From positions 33,603-97,602 of the forward strand of contig CAJUDW010000008.1 of the NCBI GenBank assembly GCA_910584995.1: 64,000 nucleotides of DNA. Direction: 5' to 3'. Below the pieces are notes generated by a model. It was given only the letters and a program-made list of their open reading frames with translations. It had not been told where the DNA came from and did not search any database. Shown here piece by piece: positions 1-8,894 of the stretch (within the stretch, counting starts at the first letter, position 1; each line of letters opens with the position of its first letter). The position numbers were made by a program, and so were the translations under genes. Source of the stretch: an uncultured Oscillibacter sp. GTDB lineage: Bacteria; Bacillota; Clostridia; Oscillospirales; Oscillospiraceae.

Positions 1-712
1 CCTCCGTCAGCAGGATCTCGTCAAAGCCCAACCCCGCCAACTCCACCGCCATGGCCTGCAAATACGCCCGGGCGGCGGGCTTCGCCGGATCCAGCCAAGT
101 GGTGTAGGTGCCGTCATAGAAGATATATCCGCCGGTATTCTTCAGGCCCATATCCTCCCGGTTGGCATTGGCTGTTTTAAAATCGTGGAAGCAGGTGAGC
201 CGGGCGACAGTGTGGAGTTCCGACCCGTTCATAGCTGCCAGGGCCTCCGTGGTCGCCTCCTTCGCCCGCCGGACAAGGCCGGGGATGGCGTTCTCCGTAG
301 CGAAATAGGCCGTACTGTCCGCGTCCTTTACCGTGTAAACCACGGTGTCGTAAGGCTCGCCGTGGGCCGCAAGGGCCGCCTCCCAGGTCTCCGCTGTCAG
401 AAGTTCCTGGGGCAATGAGAAGGCAAACAGCGGCAGCGGCCGTTCCGGCCCCTGGATGATAATGTCCGGCGGCTCCTCAATCTGGATATCCCCGGTGAGA
501 TCCTCTTTCCCCGCGGCAGGCGGCGGCGCCTCTGTCTCCTCCTGGGGAGGCAGGCGGAAAAACGGCATGCCATCCTCATCATAGGCGATATAGCGGGTCA
601 TCGCCATGAAACTCAGGGCCAGCAGGATGATCAGCACCAGCACCACGGCTAACGCAACTTTCAGCTTGGACCCGCGCCCCCGGTAACTGCGGTAGCCTTT
701 GGACGGCGGCAT
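1..712 (-). CDS. Putative glycoside hydrolase, DUF4015-like (incomplete at window edge)
   Basis: The reading frame is open from an ATG at 712 to the left edge, so the C-terminus is missing (about 237 codons seen). The chosen ATG lies 8 bases after AGGGGG; the ATG at 720 is in another frame. The protein has a basic N-terminus, one membrane anchor at about residues 16-37 and an acidic, proline-rich linker to about 80. After that come stretches typical of the DUF4015 TIM-barrel family, such as GGYIFYDGTYTTWLDP and ELAGLGFDEILLTE. It is probably an extracytoplasmic, membrane-anchored hydrolase; the substrate cannot be told. It follows rpiB by 38 bases and may be cotranscribed. Confidence 0.75.
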   Translation of the reverse strand, partial: MPPSKGYRSYRGRGSKLKVALAVVLVLIILLALSFMAMTRYIAYDEDGMPFFRLPPQEETEAPPPAAGKEDLTGDIQIEEPPDIIIQGPERPLPLFAFSLPQELLTAETWEAALAAHGEPYDTVVYTVKDADSTAYFATENAIPGLVRRAKEATTEALAAMNGSELHTVARLTCFHDFKTANANREDMGLKNTGGYIFYDGTYTTWLDPAKPAARAYLQAMAVELAGLGFDEILLTE

Positions 713-750
713 GGCCTCATCCCCCTCCCTGTATGTCTTCAAACGTGCGC

Positions 751-1188
751 TCAGCCCTCCAGGGCCATGATTTTATCCACCCGGCGGGCGTGGCGTCCGC
801 CCTCGAACTCCGTGGACAAGAAGACCTCCACCATCCGCTCGGCCATGTTCTTCCCGGTAAAGCCCGCGCCGATGGCCATCATATTGGCGTCGTTGTGGCG
901 GCGGGTCAGTTCCGCCTGGAGGCAGTCGGCGCAGTGGGCGCAGCGGATGCCCTTCACCTTGTTGGCGGCAATGGAGATGCCGATGCCGGTGGTGCAGATG
1001 ACAATACCCCGCTGGCACTCTCCAGCCGCCACGGCCTTGGCGGCCGCGCCGCCGAAATCGGGATAATCGCAGCTGTCCGCAGAGGTACAGCCAAAGTCCT
1101 CATAGGTATGCCCCAGCTTCTCCAGCACAGTCTTGACGAATTCTTTCAGTTCATAGCCGCCGTGGTCACAGCCCAACGCGATTTTCAT
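751..1188 (-). CDS. rpiB: Ribose-5-phosphate isomerase B
   Basis: A 145-residue protein of normal RpiB length. It interconverts ribulose 5-phosphate and ribose 5-phosphate in the cytosolic non-oxidative pentose phosphate pathway. Seen in the sequence: the N-terminal phosphate-binding CDHGGYELK, the catalytic-cysteine segment ICTTGIGISIAANK (the usual CGTG reads CTTG here), and the RRHNDANMMAIGAG segment. AGGAGCGGTG precedes the ATG. A sigma-A promoter at 1226-1254 drives it, and the DUF4015-like gene follows 38 bases downstream. Confidence 0.93.
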   Translation of the reverse strand: MKIALGCDHGGYELKEFVKTVLEKLGHTYEDFGCTSADSCDYPDFGGAAAKAVAAGECQRGIVICTTGIGISIAANKVKGIRCAHCADCLQAELTRRHNDANMMAIGAGFTGKNMAERMVEVFLSTEFEGGRHARRVDKIMALEG

Positions 1189-1225
1189 ATCATCACCGCT
1201 CCTATCTTATGTTGTGGATATGGTT

Positions 1226-1254
1226 ATCTTACTACAGGCAGGGGAAAAAATCAA
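1226..1254 (-). promoter_or_regulatory. Sigma-A promoter of rpiB
   Basis: On the minus strand, TTGATT (1254-1249) and TAAGAT (1231-1226) are separated by 17 bases. It lies in the gap between the PHP phosphatase gene and rpiB. Confidence 0.6.
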
Positions 1255-1278
1255 TGAAATGTCTGCGAAATTTGTCAG

Positions 1279-1295
1279 AAAAACCCTCAAAGGGT
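1279..1295 (-). terminator. Weak terminator overlapping the end of the PHP phosphatase gene
   Basis: On the minus strand, ACCCT-TTG-AGGGT is followed by a T-run. The stem is only 5 bp and contains the stop codon. A second, 10-bp perfect hairpin (CCCGGTTTTG, 1310-1319 with 1327-1336) lies just upstream inside the coding end. Confidence 0.4.
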
Positions 1296-2093
1296 ATGCC
1301 ACACCGGCTCCCGGTTTTGGAAAGTACAAAACCGGGAAAAACCGCAGCTTTTCAAAAGGGCATGGTTCTCCCGGACAGCCTTCCCCACATATTCCGGGGT
1401 GTGGGCGTCGGTACCCAGGGTGATAATTTCCCCGCCCATGTCCCGGTACATCCGCAGCCACTTCCCGTCCGGCAGGGGCGTATGTCCCCGGTTGGTGTTT
1501 ACCTCAATACCCAGGCCCTTTTGAATCAGGATGCGGAAAATCTCCTCAACCTGGGATTCAAACCCATCGAAGGTCATATGGAGTCCCAGGTTCTCGTTAA
1601 GATACCGCAGGGGCAGGGTCAGGTGGCCCAGCACGTCGAACTGCCCCCACTCCGCCATACGCTTTTCCAGGACCAGGTAGTCCTTAATGGCCTCCCGGGC
1701 CATATCCTCGTCTGTGGAGCGGTAGTAGTACCAATCAATATCACCGTACTTCTCCGACAGGACATGGTTAGAGCCAATGACAAAATCCAGCGGCGGCGCC
1801 TGGGCCATCAGTTCCTCCGTATAGGGCAGATCCCACAGGATCTCTCCCAGTTCCATGCCCAGCCGCAGCCGGATGCGGTCTCCCATGGCCTCCCGTGCCT
1901 CCTGGAACTCCCGGGAGAGGCCCGCCCAGTCATAGGGTACCCGCTCCTTCCGATCCGCGGTCATCGGCTCCATGTGGTCAGTAAAGCAGATCTCGTCCAT
2001 GCCCGCCGCCAGGGCTGCCTCCGCCATCTCCGTCATGGAAAAGTTGGCGTCAGGGGAGACACGGGAGTGAAGGTGATAATCAGCTAAATACAT
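1287..2093 (-). CDS. hisK: Histidinol-phosphatase, PHP family
   Basis: A protein of 268 residues from the ATG at 2093. This start is preferred over an in-frame GTG at 2105 that overlaps the dnaJ stop, because GTGAGG lies 6 bases before the ATG. PHP-domain metal motifs are present: DYHLHS at the N-terminus, CFTDHMEPM near residue 40, and GTDAHTPE near the C-terminus. The family removes phosphate from L-histidinol phosphate in histidine synthesis, and other PHP phosphoesterases look alike. No other his gene is nearby; it is the last gene after dnaJ and probably gets heat-shock read-through. Confidence 0.8.
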   Translation of the reverse strand: MYLADYHLHSRVSPDANFSMTEMAEAALAAGMDEICFTDHMEPMTADRKERVPYDWAGLSREFQEAREAMGDRIRLRLGMELGEILWDLPYTEELMAQAPPLDFVIGSNHVLSEKYGDIDWYYYRSTDEDMAREAIKDYLVLEKRMAEWGQFDVLGHLTLPLRYLNENLGLHMTFDGFESQVEEIFRILIQKGLGIEVNTNRGHTPLPDGKWLRMYRDMGGEIITLGTDAHTPEYVGKAVRENHALLKSCGFSRFCTFQNREPVWHTL

Positions 2094-2101
2094 GGAATCC
2101 C

Positions 2102-3229
2102 TCACTTTTTAAACTTCTTGAAGAATTTTTTCCGTTCCTCGTAGTTGTTTTCCCCAACGGCCTCAGCAAATTTTTTCAGCGCTTCCTTCTGCTCCCGGTT
2201 CAGGTTACGGGGCGTTTCAATGTAAACGGTCACATATTGGTCCCCCCGGCCCCGTCCGTTGATAGCTGGGATGCCCTTCCCCTTCAGCCGGAAGGTGGTG
2301 CCGCTCTGGGTGCCCTCCGGCAGGGTGTATTTGACCTTCCCGTCAATGGTGGGGATCTCCAGTTCCGCGCCCAGCACCGCCTGGGTGAAGGTGATGGGGG
2401 CCTCGCAGAGGACGGAGGTGCCCTCCCGGCGGAACAGTTCGTGGGCCCGGACGGTGATGGTAATCAGCAGATCCCCGGCAGGGCCGCCGTTTTTCCCGGC
2501 GTTGCCCTGGCCCCGGATGGAGATGGTCTGCCCGTTGTCGATGCCGGCGGGGACGGTGGCCTGGATGGTCTTCCGCCGCCGCACGGATCCGGAGCCCCGG
2601 CAGTCCTTGCAGGGCTGGTGGATAATCTTCCCCTTGCCGCCGCACTTGGGGCAGGGGGAGGAGGTGGCGAAAACGCCCATGGGAGTTTGCCGCCGCACCT
2701 GGACGGTACCGGTGCCGTGGCAGTCCTGGCAGACCTCCGGGGTGGCCCCGGGAGCACAACCGCTGCCGTGGCAGGTGTCGCAGGGCTCCGTCCGATCTAT
2801 CGTGACGGATTTCTCGCACCCGAAGGCCGCCTCCTCAAAACTGATTGCCAGTGCCATGCGGATGCTCTCCCCCCGCTGGGGGGCGTTGGGGTTGGTGCGC
2901 CGCCCGCCGCCGAAGCCGCCGCCGAAAAAGCTGCCGAAAATATCCCCCAGATCACCGAAATCAAAGCTGCCGTCGAACCCGCCTGCGCCGAAGTTTGGAT
3001 CCACACCAGCGTGGCCGTACTGGTCGTACCGGGCCTTTTTCTCGGCGTCGGACAACACCTCGTAGGCCTCGTTGACCTCCTTGAACTTCTCCTCGGCCTC
3101 CTGGTTCCCCGGGTTCAGATCCGGGTGGTACTGGCGGGCCATCTTTTTATAGGCCCGCTTAATCTCGTCCTCGGACGCACCCTTGGAGATGCCGAGAACT
3201 TCATAATAATCGCGTTTCTGATCAGCCAT
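2102..3229 (-). CDS. dnaJ: Chaperone DnaJ (Hsp40)
   Basis: A 375-residue type I DnaJ. The J domain spans residues 1-70 with HPD at 35-37. A Gly/Phe-rich linker follows (about 75-115, rich in GGF), then four zinc-binding repeats: CDTCHGSG, CQDCHGTG, CPKCGGKG and CKDCRGSG. The C-terminal substrate-binding domains complete it. It stimulates the DnaK ATPase and hands over unfolded clients. GGAGG sits 5 bases before the ATG. It is fourth in the hrcA-grpE-dnaK-dnaJ operon, 173 bases after dnaK, with a hairpin in the gap. Confidence 0.97.
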   Translation of the reverse strand: MADQKRDYYEVLGISKGASEDEIKRAYKKMARQYHPDLNPGNQEAEEKFKEVNEAYEVLSDAEKKARYDQYGHAGVDPNFGAGGFDGSFDFGDLGDIFGSFFGGGFGGGRRTNPNAPQRGESIRMALAISFEEAAFGCEKSVTIDRTEPCDTCHGSGCAPGATPEVCQDCHGTGTVQVRRQTPMGVFATSSPCPKCGGKGKIIHQPCKDCRGSGSVRRRKTIQATVPAGIDNGQTISIRGQGNAGKNGGPAGDLLITITVRAHELFRREGTSVLCEAPITFTQAVLGAELEIPTIDGKVKYTLPEGTQSGTTFRLKGKGIPAINGRGRGDQYVTVYIETPRNLNREQKEALKKFAEAVGENNYEERKKFFKKFKK

Positions 3230-3361
3230 AGATCCTCCAAATCATCAGGCAGGCGGAATCCGGAACGGCGCGTCCAGCCTCCGGCGGAAGGACTGCCGGG
3301 GAAGGGAACTGCCCCGGGAAAACCGGGCCCCTGATTTCTGATTGAAACCGTAACGCCGTTC

Positions 3362-3390
3362 AATGGGGCGGGGAAAATCCCCGTCCCATT
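3362..3390 (-). other. dnaK-dnaJ intercistronic hairpin
   Basis: Arms at 3362-3374 and 3378-3390 pair over 13 bp with one G-T. The loop is 3 bases and there is no T-run. It lies 13 bases after the dnaK stop, so it may be a processing, stabilising or partial-attenuation element that sets the dnaK:dnaJ ratio rather than a full terminator. Confidence 0.6.
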
Positions 3391-3402
3391 GGAACGCACT
3401 GT

Positions 3403-5250
3403 TTATTTATTTTGATCCTCGTCGTCCACAACCTTATAGTCGGCGTCGTAATACTGGCCCTCCTGGGAGGCTCCGGCATCGGAGCCCGGCTGGGGGCCGC
3501 CTGCGGCGCCCTGGGGATTGGCCTGCTGGTAAAGTTTCTCACTGACGGCGTAGAACGCCTGCTGGAGGGCCTCGGTGTCCGCCTTGATAGCAGCGGTATC
3601 GGTACCCTTCAGGGTCTCCTTCAGCTTGTCAAGGGCCCCCTGGACCTTGGATTTGTCATCGGCAGGGATCTTGTCGCCCATCTCGGAGAGGGTCTTTTCG
3701 CTCTGGTAGACCATCTGATCCGCTTGGTTCCGGGTTTCCACCTCTTCCTTCATCTTCTTGTCCTGAGCGGCATACTGCTCCGCGTCCTTCACGGCTTTAT
3801 CAATATCCTCCTTGCTCATGTTGGAAGAGGAAGTGATGGTGATATGCTGCTCCTGGCCAGTGCCCAGATCCTTGGCGGAAACATTGACAATGCCGTTGGC
3901 GTCGATGTCAAAGGTAACTTCAATCTGGGGCACGCCGCGGCGGGCGGGCGCGATGCCGTCCAAATGGAACCGGCCCAGGGACTTGTTGGCGGCGGCCATT
4001 TCCCGTTCGCCCTGGAGGACGTTGACCTCCACGCTGGTCTGGTTATCGGCGGCGGTGGAGAAAATCTGGCTCTTCTTCACCGGGATGGTGGTATTGCGGT
4101 CAATGAGTTTGGTCATCACGCCCCCTTGGGTCTCAATGCCCAGGGACAGGGGCGTCACGTCCAGCAGCAGCAGACCCTTCACGTCGCCGGTCAGCACGCC
4201 CGCCTGGAGGGCCGCGCCCATGGCCACGCACTCGTCAGGGTTAATACCCTTGAAAGGTTCGCTGCCGGTAAAGCCCTTCACGGCCTCCTGCACAGCGGGA
4301 ATACGGCTGGAGCCGCCCACCAGCAGGACTTTGGAGAGGTCGGCGGGCTTGAGGCCCGCGTCGCTCATCGCCTGGCGCACAGGGCCCATGGTGGCGTCCA
4401 CCAGGTGGCTGGTCAGTTCGTTGAACTTGGCCCGGGTGAGGGTCACGTCCATATGCTTGGGGCCGGAGGCGTCGGCGGTGATATAGGGCAGGTTGATGTT
4501 GGAGGTGGTGACGCCGGAGAGTTCGATCTTGGCCTTCTCGGCGGCCTCCTTCAGCCGCTGCATGGCGACCTTGTCATTGGTGAGATCCACGCCGTCAGAG
4601 CGCTTGAACTCGCCCACCAGCCACTTCATGACGCACTCGTCAAAGTCGTCGCCGCCCAGGCGGTTGTTGCCGGCGGTGGCCAGCACTTCAATCACGCCGT
4701 CATCGATCTCCAGGATGGACACGTCGAAGGTGCCGCCGCCCAGGTCATAGACCATGATCCTCTGGCTCTGCTCTTTATCCACGCCATAGGCCAGGGCCGC
4801 GGCGGTGGGCTCGTTGATGATTCGCTTCACGTCCAGGCCCGCGATTTTGCCGGCGTCCTTGGTGGCCTGCCGCTGGGAATCGGTGAAGTAGGCAGGGACG
4901 GTGATAACCGCCTCGGTGACGGTGCCGCCCAGATAGGCCTCCGCGTCAGCCTTCAGCTTCTGGAGGATCATGGCGCTGATCTCCTGAGGGGTGTAATTCT
5001 TTCCGTCGATGCCCACCCGGTGGTCGGAGCCCATCTCCCTCTTGATAGAGGAGATGGTGCGGTCGGGGTTGGTGATAGCCTGGCGCTTGGCCACCTGGCC
5101 CACCATCCGCTCGCCGGTCTTGGAGAATGCTACGACGGAGGGCGTCGTGCGGTTGCCCTCCGCGTTGGCGATGACGACGGCCTCGCCGCCCTCCATCACT
5201 GCCACGCAGGAGTTGGTCGTTCCCAAATCAATGCCGATTACCTTAGACAT
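3403..5250 (-). CDS. dnaK: Chaperone DnaK (Hsp70)
   Basis: 615 residues from the ATG at 5250 (MSKVIGIDLGTTNS). An in-frame ATG 15 bases upstream is rejected because TGGAGG is correctly spaced only for the inner one. The N-terminal actin-like ATPase shows IGIDLGTTNSCV, VYDLGGGTFDVSIL and LLVGGSSRIPAVQ. The substrate-binding domain starts near residue 370 (LLLDVTPLSLGIET), and the lid ends in a Gly/Gln-rich acidic tail. It folds and refolds proteins with DnaJ and GrpE in the cytosol. It is controlled by HrcA through the CIRCE element at 7059. Confidence 0.98.
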   Translation of the reverse strand: MSKVIGIDLGTTNSCVAVMEGGEAVVIANAEGNRTTPSVVAFSKTGERMVGQVAKRQAITNPDRTISSIKREMGSDHRVGIDGKNYTPQEISAMILQKLKADAEAYLGGTVTEAVITVPAYFTDSQRQATKDAGKIAGLDVKRIINEPTAAALAYGVDKEQSQRIMVYDLGGGTFDVSILEIDDGVIEVLATAGNNRLGGDDFDECVMKWLVGEFKRSDGVDLTNDKVAMQRLKEAAEKAKIELSGVTTSNINLPYITADASGPKHMDVTLTRAKFNELTSHLVDATMGPVRQAMSDAGLKPADLSKVLLVGGSSRIPAVQEAVKGFTGSEPFKGINPDECVAMGAALQAGVLTGDVKGLLLLDVTPLSLGIETQGGVMTKLIDRNTTIPVKKSQIFSTAADNQTSVEVNVLQGEREMAAANKSLGRFHLDGIAPARRGVPQIEVTFDIDANGIVNVSAKDLGTGQEQHITITSSSNMSKEDIDKAVKDAEQYAAQDKKMKEEVETRNQADQMVYQSEKTLSEMGDKIPADDKSKVQGALDKLKETLKGTDTAAIKADTEALQQAFYAVSEKLYQQANPQGAAGGPQPGSDAGASQEGQYYDADYKVVDDEDQNK

Positions 5251-5350
5251 AATAAAAGCCTCCACATTTATCAGAAAATTTTTAAATCAACAAAAAAGGC
5301 ATATCCGGGGCCCGGTATTCCCGGCTCCCCCGCCCCACAGGCGCCCGGCG

Positions 5351-5971
5351 TCAGTTGGCCACCTGCACAATGGCGTGCCGGATGACTCTGCCGTCCAGCT
5401 GGAATCCCGCCTGGAACACCTGGGCCACCACATTTTCGCCGAGGTTCTCGTCGTCGATATGCATGACAGCCTCGTGCTTTTCCGGGTCGAAGGGCTGGCC
5501 CTGGGCCTCAATCTCCTCCGCACCCATCTTTTTCAGCAGATCCCGCAGCTGGTGAAAAATCATCTCCAGCCCTTTCTTGTGGGGGGAGTCCTCATCGCCG
5601 GGCGCGGCAGCGGCCCGCTCCAGATTATCGTACACCGCCAGGAATTCCCGGATGGTGTCGATCTTGGCGTCCTGATACAGGGTCTCCTTTTCCTTGGCGG
5701 TGCGCTTGCGGAAGTTGTCGTATTCCGCCGCCAGACGGGTGAACTGGTCCTTGACAGACTCCAGCTGCTTGGCGGCCAGTTCCATCTGCTCCACCTGTTC
5801 CCGGGTAAAGGTAAAATTCTTGTCCTTCTTCTTCCGGCCTCTGGCCTTTTTCTCCTGCTCGCCGGAGTCCTCCGCCGCTGTCCCGGCGGCCTCCTCCTGG
5901 CTCTCTTCCGTCTGGGGGGCTTCCTCTTCCGGGAACTCCTCCGCCACGGGCTCTTTCTTTTCTTCGCTCAT
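5351..5971 (-). CDS. grpE: Nucleotide exchange factor GrpE
   Basis: 206 residues. The first 75 are acidic and low-complexity, followed by a long coiled coil (about 80-140, with EYDNFRKRTAKEKE) and a C-terminal beta domain containing NPKKHEAV-like FDPEKHEAVMHI. It releases ADP from DnaK. The ATG overlaps the hrcA stop (ATGA at 5968-5971), which implies translational coupling. A gap of 100 bases separates it from dnaK. Confidence 0.96.
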   Translation of the reverse strand: MSEEKKEPVAEEFPEEEAPQTEESQEEAAGTAAEDSGEQEKKARGRKKKDKNFTFTREQVEQMELAAKQLESVKDQFTRLAAEYDNFRKRTAKEKETLYQDAKIDTIREFLAVYDNLERAAAAPGDEDSPHKKGLEMIFHQLRDLLKKMGAEEIEAQGQPFDPEKHEAVMHIDDENLGENVVAQVFQAGFQLDGRVIRHAIVQVAN

Positions 5972-7017
5972 TCCTTGGTATCCTCCTTCGGGGGTAATTG
6001 CTGTTTTCCAAACATCCGCGTCAGCCCGTCGGCAAAGCCGGAGAGCCGTGCGGCAACTGTGGCGTAATCCATGCGGGTGGGGCCTACCACGCCGATAAGG
6101 CCCCGCATATCGCCGCCGATATCATAGCTGGCCACCACCACGCTGGTGTCCTTCAGGGCGTCGGTGACGTTTTCCGGGCCAATCAGAATTTTCATCGGCC
6201 CCTCGTCCTCCGGCATAGGGAGATTCTCCTTGCTGTCCGCCAGGAAACTCATCAGCTGATGGGCCTTTCCGGCGTCCTGGAACTCCGGCAGTTTCAAAAG
6301 CTGATTGGCTCCAGCGGTGACAATCTCCCGCCGGCCGGTTTCCTCCAGAACATCCGCCCCGTAACCCACCGCCTGGGACAGCAGCAGGAACATCTGGGGC
6401 GGCAGCTGCTCTGCCGCGTTCATCAGCCGCTGGTTCATCTCCTCCCCGGATACGCCGGTGAAACGGACGTTCAGCAGGTTCACCAGTGTGGGAATCTGCT
6501 CCGGCTCCACCTTCAGCTGCAGGCGCAGAAGCTGGCTCCGGACCCGGTCACCGCTGGTCATCATCACCACAATGCAGCTGCGCTCATCCACCGGCAGCAG
6601 ATCGAACCGCTGGGCGGTCTGCTGTTTCCGGCCGGCGGCCACGGCGTAGGCAGGGTAGTTGACAAAGGAACTGACCGCCCTGCCCGCCTGGGACAGCAGC
6701 CGGTCCAGCTGCTCCAGCTTGCCCCGGAGGGACTGATTAATCTCCTCCGTCTCCGCCAGGGACAGTTTCTGCCGCTCCATCAACTCGTTGACGTACAGCC
6801 GGTAGCCCTTGGGGGCCGGCACCCGTCCTGCGGAGGTGTGGGGCTGCTCCAGATAACCCAGATCCACCAGATCCGCCAGTTCGTTGCGGATAGTGGCGGA
6901 ACTGAGGCTGCCGCCCATCCGCCCGGCAATGGCCTTGGAGCCCACCGGCTCGGCGGTCCGGATGTAATCCTCCACCACGACCTTCAGTATTTGCTTTTTC
7001 CGGTCAGTCAGTTCCAC
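5968..7017 (-). CDS. hrcA: Heat-inducible transcription repressor HrcA
   Basis: 349 residues. An N-terminal winged helix (about 1-75) contains AEPVGSKAIAGR and SSATIRNELADL, the family's DNA-binding helices, followed by YLEQPHTSAGRVPAPKGYR. The rest is the GAF-like dimer domain ending in IGVVGPTRMDYA. HrcA represses class I heat-shock operons at CIRCE, with GroE as folding partner in the known family. Its own promoter carries a perfect CIRCE 42 bases upstream, so the operon is autoregulated. Confidence 0.97.
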   Translation of the reverse strand: MELTDRKKQILKVVVEDYIRTAEPVGSKAIAGRMGGSLSSATIRNELADLVDLGYLEQPHTSAGRVPAPKGYRLYVNELMERQKLSLAETEEINQSLRGKLEQLDRLLSQAGRAVSSFVNYPAYAVAAGRKQQTAQRFDLLPVDERSCIVVMMTSGDRVRSQLLRLQLKVEPEQIPTLVNLLNVRFTGVSGEEMNQRLMNAAEQLPPQMFLLLSQAVGYGADVLEETGRREIVTAGANQLLKLPEFQDAGKAHQLMSFLADSKENLPMPEDEGPMKILIGPENVTDALKDTSVVVASYDIGGDMRGLIGVVGPTRMDYATVAARLSGFADGLTRMFGKQQLPPKEDTKE

Positions 7018-7058
7018 AAAAAACGCTCCTGTCCGGTGTGGATGTGTAGTTCATCGGA

Positions 7059-7085
7059 TTAGCACTCCTTTTCTTTGAGTGCTAA
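7059..7085 (-). promoter_or_regulatory. CIRCE operator (HrcA binding site)
   Basis: A perfect inverted repeat: TTAGCACTC (7059-7067), 9-base spacer, GAGTGCTAA (7077-7085). This equals the textbook CIRCE consensus. It sits immediately downstream of the promoter -10 and upstream of hrcA. Confidence 0.98.
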
Positions 7086-7089
7086 AAGG

Positions 7090-7118
7090 AGTTTACCACC
7101 GCCGCCCACCGATGTCAA
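7090..7118 (-). promoter_or_regulatory. Sigma-A promoter of the hrcA-grpE-dnaK-dnaJ operon
   Basis: Minus strand: TTGACA (7118-7113), 17-base spacer, TAAACT (7095-7090). The predicted transcript start falls in or next to the CIRCE element, the usual place for HrcA repression. Confidence 0.85.
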
Positions 7119-7193
7119 TGGATGGATATAAACAAATTGTAAACAAAAGGAAGACTGTTTTTAAACTTTCTGTCCAGCGGTTTTTCATATGCT

Positions 7194-7226
7194 AAAATAC
7201 CCGGATCGCCGCAAGCGATCCGGGTA
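7194..7226 (-). terminator. Terminator of the phosphodiesterase gene
   Basis: A perfect 12-bp stem (7198-7209 with 7215-7226), 5-base loop, followed on the minus strand by TTTTAG. It lies 33 bases after the stop of the gene at 7259. Confidence 0.8.
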
Positions 7227-7258
7227 CTGCCAATCCTAATACATTTAAAATATAAAGC

Positions 7259-7732
7259 CTACCCGTTCAGCAGCACTGTCCGGGCGTCCAGTCCCCCGCC
7301 GGCCTCATCGATCATAATCACCCCATAGCTGGGGCGGAACTCGCCGATGCTGCCGGGATTAAAAAACCAGGTTTTCCCCTGCCGGTCTACTAGGGGGGTA
7401 TGGGTGTGGCCAAAGAGGAACATATCCAAATCCAGTTCCCGTGCCTTTTCCGCCGCCTGGCCCAGGGAATATTTCACCCCCATAGTGTGGCCGTGGCACA
7501 GCAGGAACCGCTTCCCCTTTACCGCAATCAGCCGCTCCGCCGGCTCCTTGCGGAGGAAATCGCAGTTGCCGGGAACCTGCTCCAGGGGGATTTGGGGAAA
7601 TTGGCCCTCCAGCCGCTGGGCATCCCGCCAGCCGTCCCCAAGATGGAAAATCATCCGGGGCTGCTCCTGCTCCACCGCCCGCACCATATTCCCGTAGTTG
7701 CCGTGGGAGTCCGAGAGGACCAAAATTTTCAT
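7259..7732 (-). CDS. Metallophosphoesterase, YfcE/MJ0936 family
   Basis: 157 residues from the ATG at 7732; AAGGAG sits 8 bases upstream, and the longer open frame to 7828 has no ribosome site. The calcineurin-like metal-binding series is complete: LSDSHGN at the N-terminus, HLGDGW, VPGNCD, LLCHGH, and FGHTHTP, followed by NPGSIGEFR. Members of this family hydrolyse phosphodiesters in the cytosol with Mn or Zn; the physiological substrate is unknown. It has its own promoter and terminator, so it is monocistronic. Confidence 0.88.
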   Translation of the reverse strand: MKILVLSDSHGNYGNMVRAVEQEQPRMIFHLGDGWRDAQRLEGQFPQIPLEQVPGNCDFLRKEPAERLIAVKGKRFLLCHGHTMGVKYSLGQAAEKARELDLDMFLFGHTHTPLVDRQGKTWFFNPGSIGEFRPSYGVIMIDEAGGGLDARTVLLNG

Positions 7733-7784
7733 AAGGCGTCTCCTTCCGAAAAAATCAGGCCGCACTGTGAAATATCGCAATCTC

Positions 7785-7813
7785 AGTATACGCCATTCTT
7801 TTCCGGTTCGCAA
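7785..7813 (-). promoter_or_regulatory. Sigma-A promoter of the phosphodiesterase gene
   Basis: Minus strand TTGCGA (7813-7808), 17-base spacer, TATACT (7790-7785), about 50 bases before the chosen ATG. Confidence 0.6.
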
Positions 7814-7850
7814 CGGAAAAATACCCAAAAGCCAAAGCTTTTTTGTCCCT

Positions 7851-8894
7851 TTATGCCCTGGCGTGCCGTTCCCGCACCGGGGCGGGCAGGGCAGGCAGAA
7901 TCCGTTCCCTGCGATAGATCTCCCGCAGCCGGACGCCTACCGCGTCTAAACTCCTGGCCTCCGCTACGGCACGGCCCGCCTGGGTAAGATCGGAAAGCCC
8001 GCCGGTCAAAACGCCCTCTACTTTTTGTAGAAATTCTTCGTCATTCGACGCTTTGTATACATCCTTGCCGTCCCGGAGCCAGTCCCTGTAGACAGGGATA
8101 TCCCGCACCACCGCCGGGATACCGCAGGCCAGGGCCTCCAGCACCACAATGCCCTCTGTCTCCTCGTGGCTCATGAAGGCGAAAACGTCGGCGCCGCAGT
8201 AGGCCTCCCGCAGCCGCTCCCGATCCACAAAGCCGGGAAATTCCACATTTTCCGGGGCGTTCTCCAGGGCCTCCCGGATTTCCTGGGGAATCAGGCTGGG
8301 GCTTGTCCAGCCGAACCAGAAAAACCGGTGTGAAGGCATTTTCCTTGCCAGTTCCAAGAACTCCGGCAACCCCTTCCGGGCGATCATGTGGCCCACAGAG
8401 ATCACCGCCTTCTCCCCCTCCGCCAGACGGTAGCGGCGGCGGAATATCTCCCGCTGGCCGGCATTCGGGCAGAAAAAGCGGTCGTCCACACCGTTAGAGA
8501 TGTGGTAGACCGGGCGGCGGATGCCATAACTCTCCAGCAGTGACTGGGAGTAGGCGGTGGGGGTGAGGACCACATCCCCCAGGCCGTAACAGAATTTGAT
8601 CCAAATTTTGAAAAGAGGGGCCAGGGCGTTGGATCCCTTGAAGGAACCCCGGAAATCCTCCATGGTGGAGTGGCCGTACCAGATCACCTTCCGCCGCCGG
8701 AGTTTAGCCCCCAGGGCGGCAAACACGGAGTCCGGCAGAACGGTATTCACGTGAATGGCGGCGGTATCCCGGGTCCAGCAGCCGGTGGTGGGGATGTCCG
8801 CCCGCTGCAGGCATTCCCGCTGCTGGCGGATGGCCTGTCCCACACCGCTCTTGCCCACCAGCTTTTCCCCGCCGGCATAAATCAAAATGCGCAT
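7851..8894 (-). CDS. GT4 glycosyltransferase, CpoA-like diglycosyl-diacylglycerol synthase
   Basis: 347 residues with two Rossmann halves (GT-B fold). The N-terminus, MRILIYAGGEKLVGKSGVGQ, has the EKSGxGxA-type pattern I associate with the second-sugar enzymes of Gram-positive glycolipid synthesis (CpoA type). The C-terminal half has VGHMIARKG and the donor-binding EETEGIVVLEALACG. Probable role: adding a second hexose to monoglucosyl-diacylglycerol at the inner membrane face. The upstream GT4 gene (9754-10938) would make the first step. AAAGGAGTG precedes the ATG. It follows TVP38 after a 266-base gap in which no clear promoter was found. Confidence 0.75.
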   Translation of the reverse strand: MRILIYAGGEKLVGKSGVGQAIRQQRECLQRADIPTTGCWTRDTAAIHVNTVLPDSVFAALGAKLRRRKVIWYGHSTMEDFRGSFKGSNALAPLFKIWIKFCYGLGDVVLTPTAYSQSLLESYGIRRPVYHISNGVDDRFFCPNAGQREIFRRRYRLAEGEKAVISVGHMIARKGLPEFLELARKMPSHRFFWFGWTSPSLIPQEIREALENAPENVEFPGFVDRERLREAYCGADVFAFMSHEETEGIVVLEALACGIPAVVRDIPVYRDWLRDGKDVYKASNDEEFLQKVEGVLTGGLSDLTQAGRAVAEARSLDAVGVRLREIYRRERILPALPAPVRERHARA